Source of the DNA: Zygnema cylindricum
Lineage: Eukaryota > Streptophyta > Zygnematophyceae > Zygnematales > Zygnemataceae
Direction of reading: 5' to 3'
DNA length: 43,407 nucleotides
Assembly (NCBI GenBank): GCA_037447655.1
Contig: JBBHKE010000166.1
Span: 1 to 43,407, forward strand
Below the pieces are notes generated by a model that saw only the letters and a list, made by a program, of their open reading frames with translations, was not told the DNA's origin and did not search any database. The position numbers and the translations under genes were made by a program. The number at the start of each line of letters is the position of its first letter. Position 1 is the first letter of the stretch. Shown one piece after another: positions 1 to 23,844 of the stretch.

Positions 1-55
1 GATGGAGAGGTGAGAGGGAAAGAGAGAAGTTTCTTCAGGAAGAAAGAGGGCTCAC

Positions 56-12569
<12,514 letters not shown>

Positions 12570-13311
12570 CGTAAGCAAGCTTCGACTCCAGACCGCCTCC
12601 CAGCGTTCTTACTTCTTAGCTCCTTTCACGAACAAACAACCGTACTCGAATTCGCGTTCGATCGCTAGGGTTACTGCCAATAATGACTCCAAACATGAAC
12701 GGATTTCGGGAGATCGTGGTGTACGGCAGACAATTAGATATTAATATATTTGCGTGGTTCACAATTGAAAAAGGGGAAAACGGTATGGTATGAAAACGGT
12801 ACTTTTTTTTGTCCGCCGTGAACTGGCACGTGACGCTAGCCTACGTCAACTAGCGTGTCGTGATATGAGCCACTGCCCGTACGAAAAAGGAAACGCTTTG
12901 CGGACATGATATGTACGACACCTTCCAAAAACAAACTGTACTGCCACGCAAGCGTTTGTACAGACCGAAAATAACCTCGGAGGAACTTATGAGTGGGAAA
13001 AAGGTAACCCTTTTTTTTCCATACGTGTTTTTTTTTTTTTTGACATTACATGTTCTCTTTTCTGTTTTGTCCTCTAGTTTGTTCATAAGTTTGCGAGGGA
13101 ATAATATCTTGTACGGTTCACGTCCGTGCGCTTCGTTTCGTAATTCTTCAAAAACGAAAAAGTGCACTCCGAACATGATGTCCGATGGCGGACGGCAGTT
13201 GCCGTTTGCTATCCCCAGCTGTCAAGTTTTGACGCTTAGAACTGCATCTTTTGTCAGCCGCTACGCTCCAAAAACGGTCGAAACCTACCGTCCCAACCGT
13301 CACCGCCACGT
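12570..13311. other. Sequence upstream of the GCP5-like gene
   Basis: The first about 200 bases are CG-richer than their surroundings and are the likely GCP5 promoter. No confident TATA or other element seen. Overlapping frames at about 12850-13336 on both strands are not protein-like enough to call. Confidence 0.4.
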
Positions 13312-13681
13312 TAATTCTAATATAGGTTCGTTTTAAATAGTGTGGAGTACGGACGACCTCCGACCGTGCAAAATTGTACTTTATTAAGTAAAAAAGTACA
13401 AATAATGATTTAATACAGGCCGTTATCATGTAACTGCTTTTTAACAAACCGCGTAGTGCAAACGTCATAGTGACAATAAACTGTACGTTTTGCCAAATTC
13501 TGTACGACTACCTTATTTACAGTAGAGGATATTAGCGTGCCAAATTAGAGTACTTCAATAAATTAGAGTAAACTTCATAGTTGAAACAGCTCTATCACAA
13601 ATTAGCGTTCATTTCTCTAATTATTATTTTTAGTTTTTGTACTCTAATTCTTTCATTACTCTAATTACGATTCGCGGTGTA
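13312..13681. mobile_element. Truncated MITE-like element (500-bp subfamily)
   Basis: The right end attacgattcgcggtgta and the interior (aatagtgtggagtacggacg, caaaccgcgtagtgcaaacg, cagtagaggatattagcg) match 34105-34607. The left end is missing. Confidence 0.85.
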
Positions 13682-13871
13682 CAGTTCTGTGCAGTACAGC
13701 AATGTACTTGCATTGCGAAAAACCCTATGCCACATCGGATTTGGAACTTCACACACAACTCGAAAGCGCGACAAATGTCTGTAAGTGCAAACGGGAAGCA
13801 CTACAGTACTGTTGAGGGTTAACAATTGTCCTCGTGGTCAATTGTCCTCGTGGTATTACTGTAGACAGAGT

Positions 13872-14327
13872 CGCAAACGGTTAACCGAAACCGTAACTGA
13901 CCGTTAACCGACCGCCCGTGTCGGATCTGAAACGGATTCGGTTGCCAAATTTGAGGGGTCGGGCAGATTCAGGCGGTTGATTCACAGAAAAAAAAAAATC
14001 GGTTACGGTCGGGTAAGCAAAAAATGAAAAAAATTGAAGGTTTTGTACTGTCCATACTATCCAACATTATTGTACTTTCTACCGTTGGTATCTTGGAAGG
14101 CATGAAGGAGATGTACCACTGTTTTTGTACTTTTTCGGATACGGGTGGGTACGGTTAGTCGCGAGAAATCGAGTTTCGGTTAACTTTTATTTTCGTAAAC
14201 GCGTTTCGGGTAACGGTTAACAAATTTGGAGCGTGACATAACCCCGGCCAGGCATCGGGTACTCAAATTTTGGAAAAAAAAAAACGGTCGGTTTCGGTTT
14301 CTAAAATTTTGACTTTTGCGACCTCTG
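13872..14327. mobile_element. CG-rich element with CAGAG(G)TCGC ends, copy 1
   Basis: Left end cagagtcgcaaacgg and right end ttttgcgacctctg are inverted. The interior carries repeated 'ggttaaccgaaaccg' words. A second full copy lies at 17575-18018 and a right half at 17270-17457. No target duplication is evident. The termini could suggest a hAT-type MITE, but this is weak. Confidence 0.7.
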
Positions 14328-14331
14328 TAGG

Positions 14332-14462
14332 TAGCGTTGTGTATCGGTAATTTCATATCGCGACGATTCAGATCACCGATAATATTGGTTATTGAACGGC
14401 AACTCGGCAAGGAGGTCCGATCTATCGCGCTTGGAGATTTGTTTGTCGCCGATATATATGTG
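14332..14462. mobile_element. Truncated hAT-like element (TAGTGTTG family)
   Basis: It begins tagcgttgtgtatcgg, continues with 'accgataatattggttattg' and loses similarity near 14462. It abuts the preceding element. Confidence 0.55.
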
Positions 14463-14915
14463 AATATATACTGCTATTATACCCTAGTAGGCTAGTACTA
14501 TATAGTACGTACTGTAGTTATTATTTTGTATAGAGAGTCTATAGAATGTCGTGTCACGTATTATTCTCGTCCATTACTCCAGTCCGAACTGAGCAGCGCT
14601 TCCGAACAGAAAAATCACACTCTAATTTTTAACGTCAACTCTAAAGCCAACTCGACCATCGCAATATCTTCTCACTGCATATCAGTTCGATAAATAGGTA
14701 AATTAAGATAATTTCCTCACGAACACATTGAATATCAGTAGTTCAAACAAAAGCTACCAGGTCCTACCGAATGCTATCGTGGAGTGTCTGGCTAAAATTT
14801 GGAGCAAGAACAAAAAAAGTTTGTTTAGTGCGTATAGAGGGGGGAATCGCGATACGCAAGCAATATTAAAGTCATAGGAACAATATTTTGTCGAAAAAAT
14901 AATTTAGGACAAATT
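14463..14915. other. No feature recognised
   Basis: AT-rich unique-looking sequence. No gene or known element of this window seen. Confidence 0.4.
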
Positions 14916-15527
14916 ATGGACAGGAGTAAGGAGGACCGAAAGGAGAAGGGTGATAGCCATACCGCCGGTAGAGGGCAAATTGGGGATTTGGTGCTTAAGA
15001 AAGAGGAAAGGGTTGCAGAGACGACCGGTAGCCCAGGGGTGGAGGTTTCCACTCGGAGGGAGGAATCAATTGCAAAACCCGCAAGACCTTTTGCAAGTTT
15101 TTTGGGGTGTGAGGAATAAAGAAGTGATGATCGCAACCCTGAAATGCCTAAGCAGGATTATGCACAATGTGATGCTATGCATGACTTTATTCCGACGGTA
15201 TTCAAGAAATTTGGTTGTTTGGGAGTTGCTTTGGATGAGTTCCTTCATACTTGTGATCGAAGGTATTTCGAGAGAAGGGGACCCAAGAGCCCTCCCGCTT
15301 CAATCCTCTATTCTTTCATCCTCAGCGTTTATTCGTGGCTTCACATCGAGTGCAAATTTCCACCCTCTTTTTATCGGCTATGTTATGGATTGTCCGCTTG
15401 TCCCGAAACTCTTGAATGTGCTCCGCCAAACCCGGGGAACCTAAGGGTTACTTTAAATGACTCTTTAGCTATAGAGTTGCTTGGGTACACTATTGTATTT
15501 TTGCTATTGTGCTCGTTGTTTTTTTAA
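14916..15527 (+). pseudogene. Unidentified reading frame with one in-frame stop
   Basis: An ATG at 14916 opens 67 codons (MDRSKEDRKEKG...). After TAA at 15117-15119 the same frame stays open for another 135 codons, including MPKQDYAQCDAMHDFIPTVF and GVALDEFLHTCDRRYFERR, to a stop at 15527. Two open segments in one frame separated by a single stop suggest a decayed gene or transposon remnant. The first part is charged and probably disordered. The last about 20 residues are hydrophobic. I recognise no domain. A small intron removing the stop is possible but no good splice pair is visible. Confidence 0.35.
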
Positions 15528-16754
15528 CTCTTTTTGGTTGACGAGCCTTATTTAGTGTGTTAGTGTTTTCACAATATTTTTCCATTGCTTCCTCCCATGT
15601 TCGGATTTTCAGTTTCAGCTTTGCCATCCACTTTTTGTCGTTCCCTTGTACATAAATGATTTACCATCAACTATGTAACTACAGTAAAGGACTATATAGC
15701 GTGGGGTTTACATTAGTGCTATGAAGTTAAATTCCATCCCAAATGGCATGATTGTTGATGATTCCTTGGAAAATTTTCTGATAAGAAAAAAACAGTAAGT
15801 ATTGTCAGTGCTATATTATTTTCTTAGGCCAAAAGGACTGACTGGCATGAAATAGTGTTATTAATGCCAGAATCGATCCACCGTGTAGCCTAGGCCGGAT
15901 TTGGGCTAAAACTGAAAGCAAACCATGCAATTTTTTGTTAATTCGGTAATAAACACGCATTATTTACCTTGTTTTGATGTTTGAAAATAATTGTACGGTA
16001 TATCAAAAACACGATACTTAAGAAAATCAATTGGTTCCATTTTGACAACACCGATCCTGATATGAAACGATAGAAAAAAACATACAGAAGAACAATCTAA
16101 TAAAGTACAATGGAAAGTGAGTTTTCAATGACAGGGTATTTACAAAGAATACCATTTAACTTTGCTAAAAAAAAAATGCTATAAATGTATATAGTGACTG
16201 CTCTAAGAATGATCGGGAAAAGGTTTAGAAAAAAGGATTAATTGAAGAGAATAGAGTTCAATGAAGAGAATTGAAACAAATAAGTTAAAATCTATACTTG
16301 TTTCGACCCTTCGTTACAATCGAAGAGCTTAATCACATTTTGTGAGAAAAACACAAGAAATTGAACACACGAATCCTACAACTTCCTAAGTAGAAATACA
16401 CAAAGTAGTAAATAGTAAAACTGTAGGGTTATTCAAAGAACATAAAAGAACTACATAACATTATGATAACATAATTATGACTGCAACTATAAAAAAAAAC
16501 AAAACCTAATAATAGTTGCAATATTTGCAGTACGTTAACATATTTGCACGACAAAACAAAAGGAAAGTAACATTTCAAAGGAAAAATAGAAGAACATTCG
16601 AAAGTGAAAGGACAACAAAGTTTCGACCCAATAGGAAAACAACATTCAACTTTTTTCGGTCCATATTAATGATAATCTCAAATGCTAAAACTTAAAACTA
16701 CTAAGTATTAACTGAGTCTAATGCCACTTAATTTTGGACACACACAACGTTAAA
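15528..16754. other. Gene-free AT-rich stretch before assembly gap
   Basis: No reading frame, repeat family or RNA gene recognised. Confidence 0.4.
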
Positions 16755-16764
16755 NNNNNNNNNN
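16755..16764. other. Assembly gap (10 N)
   Basis: Ten consecutive Ns, so true distance across this point is unknown. Confidence 0.99.
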
Positions 16765-16969
16765 AAAGCACGCGTCCATGTGCTAAAAGTTTCAACCTGT
16801 GCTTTATAGCAAACCCGTTGCACTGCGTGAAATCGCGTCACGTTGCCCAAACGATATTTCGTGTCCAACTTTGAAAATCGTGTACCTGCGCACGAAATGA
16901 AACATATCGCACGGAATTAGTACGTATGTAATGGTATGTGAACGCAAATCGCGTTCACATCATAAACAA

Positions 16970-17250
16970 ATAAAATGACGAAAACTCGCACGTGCGAACG
17001 CAAATTATGCACGCGTGCCAAAATCGTGCGTGCATGCATAAAACCGCGCGCGCGTGCCTTAAACTGCGCGTGCATACAAAATACCGCGCGTGCGTGCAAC
17101 ATACCGCGCGTGCGTGAGAAATACTGCGCGTGCGTGAGAAATACTGCGCGTGCATGGAGAATACCGCGCGTGCGTGCATTATATCGTGCGCGCACGCCAA
17201 ATATCGCGCGTGCGGGCATGATATCGTGCGCGCATGCAACCGACGCGATG
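16970..17250. repeat. CG/TG-alternating minisatellite, about 20-bp unit
   Basis: Units such as 'actgcgcgtgcgtgagaaat' repeat about 12 times, two adjacent units being identical. Each unit holds a 10 to 14-base alternating purine-pyrimidine block (cgcgcgtgcgtg) of the kind that readily adopts Z-DNA. A unit length not divisible by three explains the open frames seen here on both strands, which encode Ala/Arg/His/Cys-rich repeats and should not be called genes. Confidence 0.9.
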
Positions 17251-17269
17251 CGGCATGACAGGGCGGGCA

Positions 17270-17457
17270 CAATTAATCGCGAGAAATCTAGTTTCGATTA
17301 AATTGTATTTTCGTAAACGCCATTCGGTTAACGGTTAACAATTTTGGAGTGTGACATAACTCGGTCGGACGTCGGTTACTCAAATTTTGAAAAAAAAAAA
17401 CGGTCGGTTTCGGTTATGTAAAATTTTGACTTTTGCGACCTCTGATTTTCGGTAGAT
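17270..17457. mobile_element. Right half of a CAGAGGTCGC element
   Basis: From aattaatcgcgagaaatc to gacctctg it follows the right half of 13872-14327, starting directly after the minisatellite. Confidence 0.7.
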
Positions 17458-17574
17458 CATAATTTTGAATAAGATCGAGAATCGCTACTTATCGGGCTCG
17501 ACTATAGGTTTTGCTGATTTTAGCCATGACCTTCAATTACAAACCGGTACTTTTCTTTTTAATCTTATGTCTTT

Positions 17575-18018
17575 CAGAGGTCGCAAACGGTCAACCGAAA
17601 CCGTAACCGACCGCCCGCGTCGGATCCGCAACAAATTCAAGTGCCAAATTTGGGGGGTCGGGCGGATTCGGGCGGTTGATTCACGAAAAAAAAAAAATTG
17701 GTTACGGTCAGCTAAGCAAAAAACGAAAAAAAAAACGAAGGTTTTGTACTGTCAATATTATCCAACATTATTGTACTTTGTATTCTTGGTATTGTGGAAG
17801 GTATAAGGGAGATGTACCACTAATTTTGTACTTATTCGGGTAAGGGCGGGTACGGTTAGTCGTGAGAAATCGAGTTTCGGTTAATTTTTTATTTGTAAAC
17901 GCCTTTCGGGTAACGGTCAACAATTTTTGAGCGTGACATAACCTGGTCGGGCGTCGGGTTTTGGAAAAAAAAAACGGTCGGTTTCGGTTATCTAAAATTT
18001 TAACTTTTGCGAACTCTG
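17575..18018. mobile_element. CG-rich element with CAGAGGTCGC ends, copy 2
   Basis: Left end cagaggtcgcaaacgg and right end ttttgcgaactctg. Interior collinear with 13872-14327. Confidence 0.75.
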
Positions 18019-18144
18019 ATGCACTGTAGTGAAGTTTTGGCCACATACTAAACGTATTTCGCGCATTCAAAGCTTCTTTTTCTCGTCACATACTTTTCCG
18101 ATTTTCGATCGTGACGGCACGATCAAAATGTAAAAACATTACAC

Positions 18145-18364
18145 TACACCGTGTATCGCTAATAGTGTTAATAAAATTTTCGCTGCTTAAAACGTCTTTT
18201 ATCCGTACACACTTGTCCGATTTTCACATGGAGACCGCCAATCGGAAGGTGAGAAACTTGGGTTTCAATCGCAACCGTCCGATCCATAATCCGACAGGCG
18301 TGTACGGAGGAAAGATGTTTTAAGCGGCAAAAAAACTTTAACATTAATAGCAATACACGGTGTA
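18145..18364. mobile_element. 220-bp MITE-like element
   Basis: The ends tacaccgtgtatcgctaata and attaatagcaatacacggtg are inverted. A long inner inverted repeat (gcttaaaacgtcttttatcc with its mirror) makes most of the element palindromic. Relatives occur at 28472-28683, about 21940-22143 and about 1098-1275. Confidence 0.85.
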
Positions 18365-18377
18365 CTGTATTGTAATG

Positions 18378-18660
18378 TACACCGCCAATCGTTTTTAGCG
18401 TTGTGTACGCTAAGTCCGTCCCGCTTTTTTTAATTTTTTTACTCTCAAATAGAATTATCCACACTATTTAAAAAAGACCCAAATTCTTAATTAGAATAGA
18501 CGATTTCTTCGAAAATTTAATTCCAATTAGCGTAAACCCGCTATTCTCTGCGCTAAAATCACACGCTAATAACGGGCGGGTACTGTACGGATTTATGCAG
18601 AAATCCAGCGGTTCCCGCATTATGATGCCAAAAAACACTCTAATGACGATGGGCGGTGTA
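18378..18660. mobile_element. 283-bp MITE-like element
   Basis: Left end tacaccgccaatcgttttta and right end taatgacgatgggcggtgta. The left half is nearly identical to that of 33790-34010 (gctaagtccgtcccgctttt, agaattatccacactattta). Confidence 0.85.
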
Positions 18661-19293
18661 CTGTAGCTTGACTTGTTTGTTGTACTTTGTACGGAATTTC
18701 AGATTTGTCGTGTGCCCAAATAGCTCATGGCGTTTCTGTAACATCTTCCTCTCAGACATAGTACATTACAGTTTAAATACTGACAAAATTACATTTCAAA
18801 CTCTGTCTACAAAAGCCATGTGGGAAGCGTCACAACGAATGCTGAGATTCGCACGATTGTTTACAGACACGTGGAAAATCTCCAAAATGTGGATTTTCTT
18901 TTAAAATCTTCTCCAAAATGAACATAACAGTACATTATTTGTACATTTTTTGGCCCTAAAATTAAATACTTTTGTCGTGTATGTCACCTAACCTGACTCA
19001 AAACGTGTTTACGACTTAGAGTCTACGGTTGCCGTACTTTAAAGCTACGGTACAGTACAAGAATATACCTTCACCTTGTCCTTTCTGCGCCAGCACAAAC
19101 ATGCAGGCGATATCCCCCAACTCACGCTGGCATCTTCTGACACTATTTCTGGTCGGTCGGACCTCTCTGCCCAACCATCGTAATTGTACGAAAATCTCTC
19201 AGGATATGTTACAATAAGTACACGTGTAGGGTTACAGTACAGTATCCCACCCTTATGAACTTCAATTAATTAGGGTTGGGTGCAGTTTTGAAC

Positions 19294-19835
19294 TACACCG
19301 CCAATCGTTATTAGCGTTTAAGTTTTTTTAGGGTATAAAAATAATTACGGTGGAGTACGCTATTTAAGAATTTGAAAATTTTGGAAAAAATCATACATTC
19401 TAATTGTTTGATTATGGTAATTCACTAATTTGGATCTTTGAAAAAAAAAGTGTCGGTCGCAAACATGCTTACACTAATATAAGTTTTTGTACAATATCTG
19501 ACAAATCGTGCACATATCGTACATTCACACAGTCGAAACGCGGCTGTCGGACGAATATGTGCGAGCGGGATTTTTTACGACCTGGTTTTTTTCCTTTTTA
19601 GAACGCACATTCTCATGCGTCCGCGGTTACTAAAACTAATTTATTGTATTTTTTAACTTAAAAAGGTATATTTATGTACGTTCTGACACTGACCGTACAC
19701 CACTCTATCTAAGAGGAAACGTACTGAATATAACCCTAAATAGAGTAAAGAAAAAAATAGAATGAACTACACATAAAAAAAAATAAAAGCGGGACGGAAT
19801 TAGCGTACACAACGCTAATAACGATTGGCGGTGTA
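19294..19835. mobile_element. 542-bp MITE-like element
   Basis: Left end tacaccgccaatcgttatta and right end taataacgattggcggtgta are perfectly inverted. The interior (gtatatttatgtacgttctg, ccgtacaccactctat) matches 39497-40039. Confidence 0.9.
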
Positions 19836-20519
19836 CCGTACCGTATTCTTATTAGAAAACAAAAGTGCGACCGATATACTAAACTGATAACATTTCGTAC
19901 GGAGCTAAAAGTATAGTGCAGCTTGCATGTAAGTACAGAGCTGTACAATCCAGTACTGTGAGAAAACTGAAAAACTGTATTGCTGTCAAAACATTGTTAT
20001 TTCAAGTTTTTTCTGAACCAGTTCTATGTAGCTTTTTCCAGTTTTTTCCGTTTCATCCCCATGCCCTATCACGTTTTACATTTTCTGAAGATAAATAGAT
20101 AATCACTTAATTTGGGTTTCGTAGGGTTTTATATTTTGCAAATGCTAGCCATACACGGCTGTTTTAAAAGGCTACATCTCGATCGTCCTTTAGGATTATT
20201 TTAACGGTCTGGATGGTTAAGCATTGTAACCTCTTTTTCCGTGGATGAATTTTTAGGGTTTTACACTAGAAAAATCCGCAAAACAAATAAAAATCACTCT
20301 GACGGCCATTTTAGTATTTTACAGCGCAGCCATTCGTACTGTACTTTCCAATTTCCGTTAATTTCAATAATTTGGTATTGGAACCAAAATCAGTATTCGA
20401 GAAAATTGTGCCAAGAAGATTTAAATTGAGTGGTACGGAATTTTAAAACCTCCTTAGAGTGGTGGAGGCAGCATCCGGGCGATCCCTGCAACCAATCAGA
20501 AAATTCAGAAAAACCGTAC

Positions 20520-20989
20520 TATACCATGAATCGTAATTAGCGTTATGTACGCTAACTCCGTCCCCAAATTTTGTCTCTATTACCTTAAATAGAGTACACA
20601 ACTCTAAATTATTATTTGCATTATTTAAGGTATTTTTTTAATCAGCGTTAACAGCTCTAATATAGTGACGTTTTAAATAGTGTGGCGTACGGTCGGCGTC
20701 TGACCGTGCAAAATTGTACTTTATTAACTAGAAAAGTACAAAATATGATTTAATACCGGTCATTATCATGTAACTGCGTTTTCACAAACCGCGTAGTGCA
20801 AACGTCATAATGACGTCAAATTGTACGTTTTGTCAAATTCTGAACGTATACCTAATTTACAGTAGAAATATTTAGCGCGGATAAAATTACGGAAGAAAAC
20901 CCAAATCAGAGTTATTGATAAATTAGAGTACTATTTTTACTATCTTGAGTGGCGAAAAAACATTAGCACTAATAGCGGTACAGGGTATA
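20520..20989. mobile_element. 470-bp MITE-like element
   Basis: Diverged ends tataccatgaatcgtaatta and ctaatagcggtacagggtat. The interior shares aatagtgtggcgtacggtcg and caaaccgcgtagtgcaaacg with the 500-bp subfamily. Confidence 0.8.
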
Positions 20990-21027
20990 CTTCACTTCTC
21001 GCCGGTAGATCTTTTAGTAGATAGTCC

Positions 21028-21141
21028 CTTCCTCCCTCCCTCACTCCTTCCCTCCCTCCCTCCCCCCCTCTCCCTCTCTCTTCCTCTCTCACTCCCTCTC
21101 CCTCCAGAAGGGGAGAGAGGGAGAGGGGGAGAAAAAGAGAG
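21028..21141. repeat. CT tract followed by GA tract (inverted microsatellite)
   Basis: A CT-rich run (21028-21103) is followed by a GA-rich run (21107-21141), so the strand can fold back. A further CT-rich run lies at 21774-21885. Confidence 0.85.
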
Positions 21142-21311
21142 TCTCTTAGTTAATTATAGTTGTTGAATCATACCATAAAAGAACACCGCATATATACCAT
21201 TTTTCTACAATTTTAGACACCATGAGTCGGCCGAAAGTTTACAGATTTAAGATGTGTGGCATTACTCACCAATTAGACGCGACAAAAACTTGGTATGAGT
21301 TAATGCAAATA

Positions 21312-21382
21312 AGAACCCAAAAAACCCTAAGAAACCTCAAAAGAACCCTAAAAAATCCTAAAAAACCCTAAAAAACCCTGAC
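21312..21382 (+). repeat. Degenerate CCCTAAAAAA repeat
   Basis: About seven units of 'aaccctaaaaa'. Telomere-like but irregular. Confidence 0.65.
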
Positions 21383-21939
21383 AAACAACGAAGCCCGGGC
21401 TCCTCTAAAGTGGAAGCTGTGAGGAACACAAATGATTTACCGAAATTGAAACATAATTTTTCACAAAAACAAAAACTAAAAAAAAAAAACAAACAAATAA
21501 ATCACAACTGGATGTGAAATCTTTGCCTTGTCTCTATTAACATACAATTTCGCTTAACGGCAACCACATTTTCAGTAGGAAATGAAACAGTATATCATGT
21601 TTTTGATATGATAAAAAACGAAGTTCATTTTTTTATTATTAAATTGTCCACTGAGCATATTGATCATGGTCATCAAATAAAAAAGAAAATATTAAAAAAA
21701 GGAAGAAAACCTTTACATTAACCTTCGAAACTATTACATGTTTTGTAGACACCAAATTCCCTCAACAATAAAAGACTCCCTCCCTCCCTCTCTCCCCTCC
21801 CTCCTCCCTTCCTCCCTTCCTTCCTCCCTCCCTCCCTTCCCCCCCCTCCCGTCCTTTCTCTCCCCCTTCCCGCTCTCTTTCTCAGTTTATCCATTTAGAA
21901 AATGAAATATTTTTCTAGCGGTTTGCAACAATTTGGAAT

Positions 21940-22143
21940 CTCATGTATCGCAATTAATGTTAATGTTCTTTTGCTGCTTAAAACATCTTTTCTCCATGCA
22001 CGCTTGTCAGATTTTTTACTGGAAATTGCCAGTTGGAAGGTGAGAATTTAACCTTTCAATCACAATCATCAGATTAACAATCCGATAAGTGCGCACGAAG
22101 AAAAGGTAAATGGTTAAAACACCATTAACACTATTAATGGTCC
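21940..22143. mobile_element. Degenerate 210-bp MITE-like element
   Basis: Interior tgcttaaaacatcttttctc and cacgcttgtcagatttttta match 18145-18364. The termini are eroded. Confidence 0.65.
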
Positions 22144-23754
22144 CAGTCTTACACGGAACTGAGTACACCAGACAGCATTCAAAGAATCTTATAAGGAAAT
22201 GCGAACAGAAAGAAAGATACTGTAAAAACAGATTGAAACTTGTCCCCCGTGTAAATTCAAGAGAAAGAAATCTGCCCTGAAAGATGTCTTTTACAACCAA
22301 AGTTGCCCTTGCGAAATATTCTACAAACAATGAAGCGCTCGCTAGTGATAATGTTACCACATAAATACATCAAAGAGTATTTGCTTTTTGTAGACAAAAT
22401 CTACATCAAGGCAAATGTCATCGTGAAATAATGTTGTTTTGGGTTTAAATGTACAAGCACGCTGAGCTACTACTAACCGGTAAATTTAACGTGGTATGGT
22501 AGTGCAATATCTAAATCTAGAACAATTTTCAATACTACAAGTTTTGTAAGGTTTCAATGTACCAACAACTTGCCACTTAAATTTTCAGTGGTCACAGAAG
22601 TTACCCTTCCGTGGTTATGCCAGTCCACTTGTCAGAATGTCATTGCCAAGAAAATGAGCCAAAATTAGGCCTCGCGTCAGGAAAGAGTAGAACGTATTTT
22701 CAGTGTCCTTGTGCAAAATCTCAACTGCGTTTCAGTTCCGGGCTGGGGGGACTTACGGGGTTGTTTTTCGTAGATATTTAATTGAGTTAGGGTTGGGGTT
22801 GGGGTTTGTATTTTTGTTTTTGTGTGTTGCCGTGCTTTTCATTTTGAGTTAGGGTGCTTTTATTTTCCTTGTTGTTGCTTCCTTTTTTAGGGTGTGTTCT
22901 TGTCGCTCTTTTTGTTTTTTATTGTTGTTTTTCAGTGTTAGTCATGCCACCCCTTTTGTACCCCCAGAATCAGATGGTTTACCATCGTGCTTTTTAATTT
23001 ATCTTGCAAGGGATATTGTCATACAGGCTTTTCATCGAACACATAAAAACAAGAAAAAAAAAGCTTGGATTGGATGAAGTTATCCATCACCGTGGACAAG
23101 AAACTTCCGAAATAGAAAAACATAAAGTCTCAAAAAACCTAATAAAAACCTTCTACTTGAAGACTGCGGATCAGGAAAAAAATCCCATCTCACAGTTCCT
23201 CCTCCTACATCCTCCCTGTCTCTCCCCCCAACAGTAAAACAAACATCCTTTAGGTATCAAGAATTAAGGTTCACCTGTTTTATCTTCTAACCAAAGATGC
23301 ATGTACATGGAAAACCTGAAACCGTTAGTAAAAACAGTCGTTTCCCCCCCCGTTTCCGTCACATCTATTTGCTTTACAACAACCACTTAACTCTGCGTCG
23401 GGACTAGTACCACCAATTTCCCCGTCCCAGGCCGGCCAGGAACATTTTTTTTCCCTCGGCCCGTTTTGCTGGGTGAACTAAAACCGTTCAGTTTCAGTTT
23501 CGTCATCTAGCTATCCAATCCATTCAGAGCTTCTGCTGTAACTTTGATGAAGGACGGTCTTCCAGTAAGATAAAAGTGAAGCGATACAAAAATTAAAGAA
23601 ACTTTCCACAAATTAATTCGAAAATAAAAGAGTTTACCTCTCTTTGCAGTAGATGGCAACAACAGGAATATTCCTGCTCTAGCTAACAATAACTATCAAA
23701 TCCCATTCTAGGGCCAGATCTAATTAGTTGGAAAAAAGTTGGAAATTTTTTGTC
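22144..23754. other. Downstream region of the ArfGAP gene
   Basis: Positions just below 23755 are the ArfGAP 3' untranslated region; no clear AATAAA seen. The rest has only short frames (for example plus 22892-23237) with no recognisable product. Confidence 0.4.
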
Positions 23755-23844
23755 CTATCTGATTCTCTCCTGTAGGTCGGCCAACAGGCTGGAAGCAAGT
23801 GACGCCATTTTTCGGCTTGTCTGCCCAGCCAATGTCGAGACGTC
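23755..23844 (-). CDS. ArfGAP last exon (exon 7)
   Basis: This exon has 29 codons and a TAG stop, with acceptor gacaacag. It is separated from exon 6 by a 4.0 kb intron, the longest in the gene. The assignment rests on the terminal [14 protein letters not shown] helix, which follows DLISKLSMQ exactly as in plant AGD8-type proteins, and on matching phase 0. Confidence 0.9.
   Translation of the reverse strand, partial: DVSTLAGQTSRKMASLASSLLADLQERIR

Noticed and set aside
16917-17301. Three overlapping 100-residue frames on both strands
   Set aside because: They arise from the 20-bp CG-rich minisatellite, which lacks stop codons in all frames.
22892-23237. Two plus-strand frames of 61 and 77 codons
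   Set aside because: They are in different frames, have no family resemblance and no convincing splice sites.
23507-23689. Minus frame with IFLLLPSTAK and PSFIKVTAEALNGLDS and a donor-like gtaaac
   Set aside because: It lies downstream of the ArfGAP stop; that gene already ends with the family's C-terminal helix. It could only be 3' untranslated sequence or chance.
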